Assembly (NCBI RefSeq): GCF_020164455.1
Contig: NZ_JAIQWW010000011.1
Location: forward strand, 1 to 64,000
DNA from: Phyllobacterium chamaecytisi
Lineage (GTDB): Bacteria > Pseudomonadota > Alphaproteobacteria > Rhizobiales > Rhizobiaceae
Length of the DNA: 64,000 nt
Direction of reading: 5' to 3'
In this document: piece after piece, positions 9,414 to 16,240 of the stretch
How positions within the stretch are numbered: position 1 is the stretch's first letter
How the letters are laid out: each line of letters opens with the position of its first letter
Program-made: the position numbers and the translations under genes
The notes under the pieces: model-generated
The model's input: only the letters and a program-made list of their open reading frames with translations
Databases searched by the model: none
Told to the model about the DNA's origin: nothing

Positions 9414-10439
9414 ATGAGCGAACGCCTGGAAGATATCGCGATTGCAATGGTTGCCGGCGGCAAGGGTCTGCTTGCTGCTGATGAAAGTACAGGAACAATC
9501 AAGAAGCGGTTCGACACGATCGGACTTGAATCGACCGCCGATAGCCGGCGGGACTATCGCGAAATGCTGTTTCGCTCCGATGAAGCGATGAAGGATTACA
9601 TCTCCGGGGTCATTCTTTACGACGAGACCATTCGGCAAAGTGCCAAGGATGGCACGCCGTTCGTCAAACTTCTCCAAGCTGATGGCTGCATTCCCGGCAT
9701 CAAGGTCGATGCGGGTGCAAAGCCACTTGCCGGTTTCACCGATGAGACGATCACTGAAGGTCTCGACGGACTGCGCGAACGGCTTGGCGAATATTACAAG
9801 CTTGGTGCGCGCTTTGCCAAATGGCGCGGCGTGATCGGTATTGCCGACGGTATCCCGACCTGGGGTGCTGTCAAGCAGAACGCGCAGGCGCTGGCACGCT
9901 ATGCCGCGCTGTGCCAGGAGGCCGGTATCGTGCCGATCGTCGAGCCGGAAGTGCTGATGGACGGCAAGCCTGCGACGCATTCCATCGAACGCTGCTACGA
10001 AGTCACGGAATGGGTTCTGAAGACGGTTTTCGATGAACTCTATGATGCGCGCGTTGTGCTGGAAGGCATGATTCTCAAGCCCAACATGGTCATCGACGGC
10101 AAGAATGCCCGCAAGGCTTCGGTCGAGCAGGTAGCCGAACAAACCGTGCGGCTGTTGAGATCAACCGTCCCGGCGGCAGTTCCAGGCATCACGTTCCTTT
10201 CTGGTGGCCAGAATGACGAGGAAGCCACTGCGCATCTTTCGGCGATGAATGCCAATTACACGCTGCCATGGAAGCTCTCGTTCTCTTATGGCCGTGCACT
10301 GCAGGCGGCTGCCTTGAGCGCCTGGAATGGAAAACCCGAGAACGTTGCAGCGGGCCAGAGAGCCTTTACCCACCGCGCGAAGATGAACAGTCTTGCCGCA
10401 ATGGGCGGCTGGAAAAAAGACCTCGAGAAAGCAGCTTAA
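9414..10439 (+). CDS. Fructose-bisphosphate aldolase, class I
   Basis: A 341-residue metal-independent aldolase that splits fructose 1,6-bisphosphate. It follows the animal-type class I pattern: LLAADESTGTIKKRF near the N-terminus, Lys98 in GIKVDAG, Lys136 in FAKWRGV, Glu176 and Glu178 in IVEPEV, and the Schiff-base lysine Lys222 in LEGMILKPNMV. The C-terminal FLSGGQ phosphate loop and SFSYGRALQ are present. It is last in the tkt-gap-pgk-aldolase run and is followed by a strong terminator. A small dyad (TTGAAA-AAA-TTTCAA, 9314-9328) lies in the pgk-aldolase gap and could be a regulator site. Confidence 0.93.
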   Translation: MSERLEDIAIAMVAGGKGLLAADESTGTIKKRFDTIGLESTADSRRDYREMLFRSDEAMKDYISGVILYDETIRQSAKDGTPFVKLLQADGCIPGIKVDAGAKPLAGFTDETITEGLDGLRERLGEYYKLGARFAKWRGVIGIADGIPTWGAVKQNAQALARYAALCQEAGIVPIVEPEVLMDGKPATHSIERCYEVTEWVLKTVFDELYDARVVLEGMILKPNMVIDGKNARKASVEQVAEQTVRLLRSTVPAAVPGITFLSGGQNDEEATAHLSAMNANYTLPWKLSFSYGRALQAAALSAWNGKPENVAAGQRAFTHRAKMNSLAAMGGWKKDLEKAA

Positions 10440-10470
10440 GCGTTTTTTATCCAAAAACGTATCTGATGGA

Positions 10471-10501
10471 GCCCGGGCTGGACAATCAGCCCGGGTTTTT
10501 T
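10471..10501 (+). terminator. Rho-independent terminator of the aldolase gene
   Basis: The stem GCCCGGGCTG/CAGCCCGGG has a six-base loop and is followed by six T. Confidence 0.9.
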
Positions 10502-10570
10502 GCGCACCATTTGCCCGCCGGGATTTGTAACGGAAACATTTATGCGTGGAAATCCAATGTGTTATTGTAG

Positions 10571-10600
10571 CATTTATGCATTCAGGCGAATGCATAAATG
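10571..10600. promoter_or_regulatory. Perfect 13-bp dyad before the GDSL hydrolase
   Basis: CATTTATGCATTC, spacer AGGC, GAATGCATAAATG: perfect 13-base arms ending 23 bases before the start codon. It has no T-run, so it is not a terminator. A partial copy of the half-site (CATTTATGCG) lies upstream near 10537. It is probably an operator or a leader hairpin next to the ribosome site. Confidence 0.55.
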
Positions 10601-10623
10601 GCACGGGAGGTATTTGCCTGCTA

Positions 10624-11373
10624 ATGAAACCTTCGCCCTTCCATCCGCTGCTCAGCTGGCTGCTCTACCCTGTTTACGCGTGGCAGGGCACGAGCGTGCG
10701 GCGGAAAACAGAGCGTATGCTGCCGCCAAGCAACCTGCCCATAGGTGAGATAGCCGGCAAGGACCCGGCAATCAGGCTGCTGGTGATTGGCGATTCTTCC
10801 GCTGCCGGTGTTGGCGTCACGGATGCATGGCAGGGCCTTTGCGTGCGGCTTGCGGTGCATCTGCAGGGGCGGACCGGGCGCAAGATCATCTGGCGCACCG
10901 CGGGCTTCAATTCGGCGACGTCCGGCCAATTGCGCGATCACGTCGTGCCTAATCTAGAGCGCGGTATGTGGACCCATATCGTGCTGACGACCGGCACCAA
11001 CGACGCCAAGAACTTCCATTCACTGCCGCGCTTCAAGCGCGAGTTTGGCGGGCTGCTCTACGCGCTGAAGGCGAAGTGGCCGGAAGCCCATATCGTCTGG
11101 TCGAAGGTCATCGACTTTCGCGATGTGCCCGCCATGCCGCCGCTGCTCGGGCGGATCCTTGAAGCAAGGGCGAGTGCAATCAACAGACTGGGTGAGCGGC
11201 TATGCCGCGAGCGCATGGCAATACCTGCGACGCGTCTGCCGATAGAGGGACCGGAAGGCTTTTCCAGCGACGGCTTCCATGCCTCGGCGCTTGGATATGA
11301 TGCCTGGGCAAAACATCTCGTGCCTTATATTCTCAACCTGGCAGAAGCGGAAAGCGATCCAGCGAATACCTAA
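10624..11373 (+). CDS. SGNH/GDSL-family hydrolase
   Basis: A 249-residue hydrolase of unknown substrate, probably an esterase, lipase or deacetylase. Block I is VIGDSSAAGVG with nucleophile Ser58, an oxyanion block is TTGTNDAKN, and the C-terminal block DGFHASALGYDAW provides the catalytic Asp and His. A hydrophobic stretch (LLSWLLYPVYAW, residues 9-20) near the N-terminus could be a membrane anchor. The ATG at 10624 is chosen because a GGAGGT site lies about 12 bases upstream and the family begins near here. It runs tail to tail with a small membrane protein gene, and the stops overlap. Confidence 0.85.
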   Translation: MKPSPFHPLLSWLLYPVYAWQGTSVRRKTERMLPPSNLPIGEIAGKDPAIRLLVIGDSSAAGVGVTDAWQGLCVRLAVHLQGRTGRKIIWRTAGFNSATSGQLRDHVVPNLERGMWTHIVLTTGTNDAKNFHSLPRFKREFGGLLYALKAKWPEAHIVWSKVIDFRDVPAMPPLLGRILEARASAINRLGERLCRERMAIPATRLPIEGPEGFSSDGFHASALGYDAWAKHLVPYILNLAEAESDPANT

Positions 11374-11534
11374 TAGCCCGCATGCCCGAGCAGAACGAGC
11401 GCGAACATCGCAAGAATGGCACCGGCGGCTATCTTCCAGAAATCACCGCGTTTTTTCAATCCCGGCCAGCCCAGTGGCTTGATGATGTGCAACGCCATCA
11501 TCAGGATCAGCACCAGAGGCAGGATTTTGGTCAT
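11370..11534 (-). CDS. Small conserved membrane protein (54 aa)
   Basis: A 54-residue minus-strand frame. It begins MTKILPLVLILMMALHIIKP, continues LGWPGLKKRGDFWKIAAGAI and ends LAMFALVLLGHAGY. Two hydrophobic helices (about residues 4-18 and 35-50) are joined by a basic loop, which gives a hairpin membrane topology. Its stop overlaps the stop of the GDSL hydrolase. No ligand motif is seen. The balanced hydrophobic and basic pattern, and my recollection of similar short proteins in related genomes, argue that it is real, but no function can be given. Confidence 0.6.
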   Translation of the reverse strand: MTKILPLVLILMMALHIIKPLGWPGLKKRGDFWKIAAGAILAMFALVLLGHAGY

Positions 11535-11656
11535 GAAGGCATTCTACCTGCGCGGATGATCGGTAAGCCGAGCAGTGGTCGATCAATGTGCGATTGTCAA
11601 TTCCACCTTTGACTCTGCGTGGCACATTAGGGATGCTCTGAGCCGGGAGGATACGG

Positions 11657-13564
11657 ATGACATCGCGATATCATGAAATCTATCAGGAATGGCAGGCCGA
11701 CCCGGAGGCATTCTGGGCTCATGCCGCCGTAGCGATCGATTGGATCCGGCCATGGGAAAAGGTCTTCGATCCCGACGGAGGCCCCTATGGCCGCTGGTAT
11801 GTGGGGGCTGAGTGCAACACTTGCTACAACGCCGTTGATCGCCATGTGGCGCAGGGGCGCGGCGATCAGCTTGCCCTCATCCACGACAGCGCGGTAACCG
11901 GGACCCAGCGCAAGATCACCTATGCGGAGCTTTTGAGCGATATCAATGCGCTGGCAGCAGTTCTGACAGACAAGGGCGTCAAAAAGGGCGACCGCGTGAT
12001 CATTTACATGGCCATGGTGCCGGAGGCGGTCACGGCAATGCTTGCCTGCGCTCGCATCGGGGCCGTGCATTCCGTGGTCTTTGGTGGCTTTGCCGCGCAC
12101 GAGCTTGCCACGCGCATCGATGACGCCAGGCCGGTTATGATCATTGCGACCTCGTGTGGCCTCGAACCTGGGCGGGTCGTCGCCTACAAGCCCATGCTCG
12201 ACAAGGCGATCGAACAGGCCAAGCACAAGGTCAGCGCCTGCCTGATCCTCGTTCGTCCCCAGCAGCCGCACGAGATGGTCGATGGGCGTGATTTCGACTA
12301 TGCGGAGGCGGTTGCCGCTGCGGCGGGACGTGAAGTGCCGTGCGCCACGCTGAAGGCGACGGACCCGCTGTATATTTTGTACACTTCCGGTACGACTGGC
12401 CAGCCCAAGGGCGTCGTGCGCGACAATGGCGGGCATCTGGTGGCGCTTGCCTGGTCCATGGGCGCGATCTATGACACAAGGCCGGGCGATGTGTTCTGGG
12501 CGGCTTCGGACATAGGCTGGGCCGTGGGCCATTCCTATATTGCCTATGCGCCTCTGTTCATCGGTGCGACGAGCATCGTCTATGAGGGCAAGCCGGTTGG
12601 AACGCCGGATGCGGGTACATTCTGGTGCGTTGTCTCCGAGCACAAGGTCAGGGTGCTGTTCACGGCACCGACGGCGTTTCGGGCCATCAAGAAGGAAGAT
12701 CCAAGAGGCGAGTTCATCGGCAAGCATGATATCTCGTCGCTGAAATACCTGTTCCTTGCCGGGGAGCGTGCCGACACCGACACGATCAAATGGGCGGAGG
12801 AAAAACTCGGCGTCCCGGTGATCGATCATTGGTGGCAGACAGAGAGTGGTTGGCCTATGGCGGCCAATCCGGCTGGGCTTGGTATGTTAACGGTCAAATA
12901 CGGTTCGCCGACAGTGCCGATGCCGGGCTACGATGTACAGGTGTTGGACGATGCGGGACATCCGGTGAAACGAGGCGAACTCGGCAATATCGTCGTCAAG
13001 CTGCCGTTGCCGCCCGCATGCCTGCCGACACTATGGAATGCCGACCAGCGTTTTCGCGAGGCTTACACCACCGAATTTCCGGGTTACTACAAGACTGCCG
13101 ATGCCGGCATCATCGATGAAGACGGTTATGTCTACATCATGAGCCGCACCGACGACATCATCAATGTCGCCGGCCATCGCCTCTCCACCGGCGCGATGGA
13201 GGAGGTGCTTTCAAGCCACCCGGACGTCGCCGAATGTGCTGTGATCGGCATTGCCGATCATTTGAAAGGGCAGGTGCCTTGCGGCTTCATCGTGCTCAAA
13301 TCGGGTGTGACGCGGGACGAGACCGAGATCGAACAGGATTGCGTCGCGTTGATTCGCGAGAAGATCGGTCCGATAGCGGCTTTCAAGACGGCACTGACGG
13401 CAAAGCGGCTGCCCAAAACGCGCTCCGGCAAGATTTTGCGGGGCACGATGCAGAAGATTGCCGATCAGGAGCCGTGGAACATGCCGGCCACGATCGATGA
13501 TCCCGCGATCCTCGACGAGATCAAGTTGGTGCTCAATGCGCGCGGGATCGGTGTCAAAAATTAA
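11657..13564 (+). CDS. prpE: Propionyl-CoA synthetase
   Basis: A 635-residue AMP-forming acyl-CoA synthetase that activates propionate to propionyl-CoA. It has the acetyl-CoA-synthetase N-terminal domain (residues 5-60), the adenylation loop YTSGTTGQPKGVVRDNGGH, whose last part is typical of PrpE rather than Acs, the WWQTESGWP substrate pocket and YYKTADAGIIDEDGY. The C-terminal KTRSGKILRGTM contains Lys592, the residue acetylated in the family. A GGGAGGAT site precedes the ATG. It stands alone between a divergent small membrane gene and a DUF1127 gene. Confidence 0.92.
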   Translation: MTSRYHEIYQEWQADPEAFWAHAAVAIDWIRPWEKVFDPDGGPYGRWYVGAECNTCYNAVDRHVAQGRGDQLALIHDSAVTGTQRKITYAELLSDINALAAVLTDKGVKKGDRVIIYMAMVPEAVTAMLACARIGAVHSVVFGGFAAHELATRIDDARPVMIIATSCGLEPGRVVAYKPMLDKAIEQAKHKVSACLILVRPQQPHEMVDGRDFDYAEAVAAAAGREVPCATLKATDPLYILYTSGTTGQPKGVVRDNGGHLVALAWSMGAIYDTRPGDVFWAASDIGWAVGHSYIAYAPLFIGATSIVYEGKPVGTPDAGTFWCVVSEHKVRVLFTAPTAFRAIKKEDPRGEFIGKHDISSLKYLFLAGERADTDTIKWAEEKLGVPVIDHWWQTESGWPMAANPAGLGMLTVKYGSPTVPMPGYDVQVLDDAGHPVKRGELGNIVVKLPLPPACLPTLWNADQRFREAYTTEFPGYYKTADAGIIDEDGYVYIMSRTDDIINVAGHRLSTGAMEEVLSSHPDVAECAVIGIADHLKGQVPCGFIVLKSGVTRDETEIEQDCVALIREKIGPIAAFKTALTAKRLPKTRSGKILRGTMQKIADQEPWNMPATIDDPAILDEIKLVLNARGIGVKN

Positions 13565-13584
13565 TCCCTACTCATGACACCCTC

Positions 13585-13602
13585 CTGACAGAAGGTTGTC
13601 AG
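13585..13602. promoter_or_regulatory. CTGACA-N6-TGTCAG dyad
   Basis: A perfect six-base dyad with a six-base spacer, 46 bases before the DUF1127 gene and after prpE. Its form suits a homodimeric repressor. The YafY-type regulator 1 kb downstream is one possible binder; this is inference. Confidence 0.45.
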
Positions 13603-13647
13603 TAGGGGTGTGCGATAGTGTCTCCGTAGTCAAAAGGAGACAGGGAT

Positions 13648-13947
13648 ATGACTTACGTTGATTTTGGCATTGCCCGCACAGTAAGGCGTCTGCTTTCGGA
13701 TTTCACAGCGTACCGTGAAGAAATGCGTACGGAGCGTCATATCAGTACGCTTCCCGAGCACATCCTGAAGGATATCGGCTGGCCGGATGCCTATGCCGAA
13801 CGCCTCGCACGTCGAGGCTCCATGAAAGAAAATGAGGCTGGCACGGAAAGTGCCAGCTCCGACCTCGCTCCATGGCAGCTTGGATGGCCGAAGGCTCGCC
13901 GGCCGAGAAAAGTCAGCAAATCGGGTTATTTCGGACTAGAATGCTGA
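13648..13947 (+). CDS. DUF1127 domain protein
   Basis: A 99-residue basic protein. The N-terminal 45 residues match DUF1127: an amphipathic helix (RRLLSDFTAYREEMRTERHI) and then the signature LPEHILKDIGW. The tail (residues 60-99) is polar and has no recognised domain. Short DUF1127 proteins in Agrobacterium and Rhodobacter affect phosphate/carbon metabolism and sRNA turnover; whether this longer version does so is unknown. The promoter region contains the CTGACA dyad. A GGAGACAGGG site precedes the ATG. Confidence 0.75.
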   Translation: MTYVDFGIARTVRRLLSDFTAYREEMRTERHISTLPEHILKDIGWPDAYAERLARRGSMKENEAGTESASSDLAPWQLGWPKARRPRKVSKSGYFGLEC

Positions 13948-13976
13948 GATAATCGGCAAAAATGGGAGCGAAAGAT

Positions 13977-14576
13977 ATGGAGCAGAAAAAGACGATCGGG
14001 TTCGTTTTCGTCGATAAATTCGCCGATTGGGAATTTGGATTGCTTTCGGGATCGGCGGTCGACTGGTTTGGCGCACGTACCGTAGCGCTGTCGCCGTCGA
14101 CCGGTCCGGTCAAATCCATTGGCGGCCTCAGACTGATGCCGGATCGCGGCGTCGCGCCTGAGGAAAATGCCGACCTCGATGCGGTTGCAGTCATCGGCGC
14201 CGAGACCTGGCCGAGCGAGGATGCTCCTGACATTGCGCCCTTATTGAGCGCCACACTGGCCCGCGGCGGTATCGTTGGCGGCATTTGCGGCGGGACGTTG
14301 GCTTTGGCTCGCGCCGGGCTTTTTGAAGGGCGAAAACATACGAGCAATGGCGCCGGCTGGATACAGTCAAAGATAAGCGACTACCCGGGATCTTCACTCT
14401 ACCAGGACGTTCCCCATGCGGTGCGGGACGCGCACATTGTCAGTGCTCCAGGGTCTGCACCCGGTACATTCACGACCAATTTCCTCGAAGCTCTCTACCC
14501 CGAAAAGGCCGGACAGGTTGCGGAGATGCGCGAATTCATCGCCAGAGAGTATAGGACCGACAATGCGCAGGGCTGA
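13977..14576 (+). CDS. DJ-1/PfpI-family protein
   Basis: A 199-residue class I glutamine-amidotransferase-like protein of the DJ-1/PfpI superfamily. The nucleophile elbow GGICGGTLALA contains Cys104, and Glu19 in DWEFGLLSG is at the position that tunes the cysteine in this fold. Family members include YajL-like, ThiJ-like and stress-related hydrolases; the precise activity cannot be given. The ATG at 13977 is preferred over 13962 because GGGAGCG lies eight bases before it. It overlaps the downstream YafY-type regulator by 14 bases, so the two are co-translated, which suggests the regulator controls this unit. Confidence 0.75.
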   Translation: MEQKKTIGFVFVDKFADWEFGLLSGSAVDWFGARTVALSPSTGPVKSIGGLRLMPDRGVAPEENADLDAVAVIGAETWPSEDAPDIAPLLSATLARGGIVGGICGGTLALARAGLFEGRKHTSNGAGWIQSKISDYPGSSLYQDVPHAVRDAHIVSAPGSAPGTFTTNFLEALYPEKAGQVAEMREFIAREYRTDNAQG

Positions 14577-15273
14577 CCGCCTTTTCCAGATTGTGCAGAA
14601 GCTGCGTGGCGGGCGCCTGGTAACCGCGCGTCAGCTTGCCGAAAAGCTCGAGGTTTCCGAGCGCACGATCTATCGTGATATCGCTGACCTGCAATCGACC
14701 GGCGTGCCGATTGATGGTGAGGCCGGCGTCGGCTACATCCTGCGCGAGGGTTTCGATCTGCCGCCACTGATGTTTACGCGCGATGAAGTTGTGGCGCTTG
14801 TCGCCGGTGCGCGGCTGATTACGGCTTGGGGTGGTGCATCCATGGCCCGCGCTGCGGAAGAAGCCATCATCAAGATCGGCGCCGTTCTGCCCAAAGAAGA
14901 GCGCCCGCGCATTACGAATACCCATGTTCACTCGACCAGTTATAACATCAGTGACAATGACCGGGCACTCATTGATCTTGCGGAAAACGCTGCGGAACAG
15001 TGCCGCATTCTATCGATCACTTACACTGATCTCGACGGTAATGAGAGTGCCCGTGACATCCGGCCGCTCGGGTTATGGTTCTGGGGCAAAGTGTGGACAT
15101 TGATCAGCTGGTGCGAGCTGCGCAATGATTTTCGTACGTTCCGCATTGACCGGATCGCCAAGGTCGAGAAGATCGACCGGATTTTCCGCCAGGAGCGCGG
15201 CAAAACCCTGGCGGATTTCTACCGGCGTGTAGAGCTGAGCGAGACGCCGGACAACAAGGCTCGTGCGTCATAA
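14563..15273 (+). CDS. YafY-type WYL/HTH transcriptional regulator
   Basis: A 236-residue DNA-binding protein. Residues 1-55 form a DeoR-like winged helix (RRADRLFQIVQKLRGG, then the recognition region VSERTIYRDIADLQSTGVPI). The C-terminal part is a WYL-type ligand domain (about 120-225) with LEYTD-like ITYTDLDGNES and the RPLGLWFWGKVWTLISWCE core. Family members sense small molecules or nucleic acids and often repress adjacent stress genes. It shares an operon with the PfpI gene, and the stop is followed at once by a bidirectional terminator. The dyad at 13585 is a possible target. Confidence 0.85.
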   Translation: MRRADRLFQIVQKLRGGRLVTARQLAEKLEVSERTIYRDIADLQSTGVPIDGEAGVGYILREGFDLPPLMFTRDEVVALVAGARLITAWGGASMARAAEEAIIKIGAVLPKEERPRITNTHVHSTSYNISDNDRALIDLAENAAEQCRILSITYTDLDGNESARDIRPLGLWFWGKVWTLISWCELRNDFRTFRIDRIAKVEKIDRIFRQERGKTLADFYRRVELSETPDNKARAS

Positions 15274-15301
15274 AAAAGCCCGGCATTGCCGGGCTTTTTT
15301 T
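15274..15301. terminator. Bidirectional terminator, yafY-like gene and trcR
   Basis: The stem AAGCCCGGCATTGCCGGGCTT is flanked by A-run and T-run, between convergent genes; it can serve both strands. Confidence 0.9.
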
Positions 15302-15316
15302 CGGTTTTTGTAAAGT

Positions 15317-16012
15317 CTATTCTTCGTCTTCGTTTTCCTGATGGCCCTTGAGGGACGACAGCTTGGCGAATACCTTGTCGGCGTCGAGCTCCTGGTCCTC
15401 TTCGCGGACCGTTGGCTGAATGTCGAGGTTTTCGGTTGCCGATGCGGGGAGCAGCGTATCGCCGCCTTCGCCGGGCTGCTGTACCGGCCGGCCGCGGGAC
15501 GAGCGCTCCACCTCGATGTCCAGATCAATCTGCGAGGACAGGCCGAGGGTGACCGGATCCATCGGCTGAAGGTTGTTTGAATTCCAGTGCGTACGGTTGC
15601 GGATCTGTTCGATGGTGGATTTCGTCGTGCCGATCAGGCGCGAGATCTGCGCATCCTTCAATTCCGGGTGGTTGCGAACCAGCCAGAGAATGGCATTCGG
15701 GCGATCCTGGCGCTTCGATAGCGGTGTATACCGCGGACCCTTGCGCTTGGTTTCCGGAACGCGAACCTTCGGCTCCAGAATTTTCAGCTTGTAGTTAGCA
15801 TCAGCCTCGCCCTTGGCAATTTCCTCGCGCGACAACTGGCCAGTGATCAACGGATCAAGGCCCTTGATGCCCTGGGCGGATTCGCCATCGGCAATCGCCT
15901 TCACTTCGAGCGGATGCAGCTTGCAGAATGCAGCGATCTGATCGAAGGACAGCGCAGTATTGTCGACAAGCCAGACGGCCGTTGCCTTTGGCATTAGAAG
16001 CTGGGTGGCCAT
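15317..16012 (-). CDS. trcR: Cell-cycle transcriptional regulator TrcR (DUF1013)
   Basis: A 231-residue protein of the alphaproteobacterial DUF1013 family, whose Caulobacter member TrcR is tied to CtrA-linked cell-cycle transcription. It begins MATQLLMPKATAVWLVDNTALSFDQIAAFC and has an HTH-like core at about 100-135 (DAQISRLIGTTKSTIEQIRNRTHW). The C-terminal 60 residues are acidic and low in complexity, ending GHQENEDEE. The start at 16012 has a GAGGAC site upstream; the frame upstream of it has no family similarity. It stands alone, with its promoter facing the PHO-box region. Confidence 0.88.
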   Translation of the reverse strand: MATQLLMPKATAVWLVDNTALSFDQIAAFCKLHPLEVKAIADGESAQGIKGLDPLITGQLSREEIAKGEADANYKLKILEPKVRVPETKRKGPRYTPLSKRQDRPNAILWLVRNHPELKDAQISRLIGTTKSTIEQIRNRTHWNSNNLQPMDPVTLGLSSQIDLDIEVERSSRGRPVQQPGEGGDTLLPASATENLDIQPTVREEDQELDADKVFAKLSSLKGHQENEDEE

Positions 16013-16163
16013 AGATATAGTCCTCTCGTTCGTCCGCTCCGGGGGCGCGGGACGTGGGTTCAACCACAATTTCCGGGAATTCGGCGCCTATATAGCGTTA
16101 TTTTGTTCGATGAGCAAGAATCGGTTTCGATCACAACCGGGTACAACCGGGCGTTTCATCAAA

Positions 16164-16181
16164 CTGTCACGAAACCGTCAT
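16164..16181 (+). promoter_or_regulatory. PHO box (PhoB-binding site)
   Basis: CTGTCAC-GAAA-CCGTCAT: two 7-base direct repeats with a 4-base spacer. It matches the consensus CTGTCAT-N4-CTGTCAT at 12 of 14 positions. It lies 60 bases before the phytase-like gene, a suitable distance for activation under phosphate limitation. Confidence 0.75.
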
Positions 16182-16240
16182 TCCATTGCAATGCGGCTAG
16201 GCGAACCATCCTCCAACAAAAACAGGAGGTTTACAAAAAC

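Noticed and set aside
11627-12829. A 400-codon open frame antisense to prpE
   Set aside because: It lies wholly opposite a well-supported CDS, has no recognisable domain and is rich in Arg/His as usual for antisense frames of high-GC genes.
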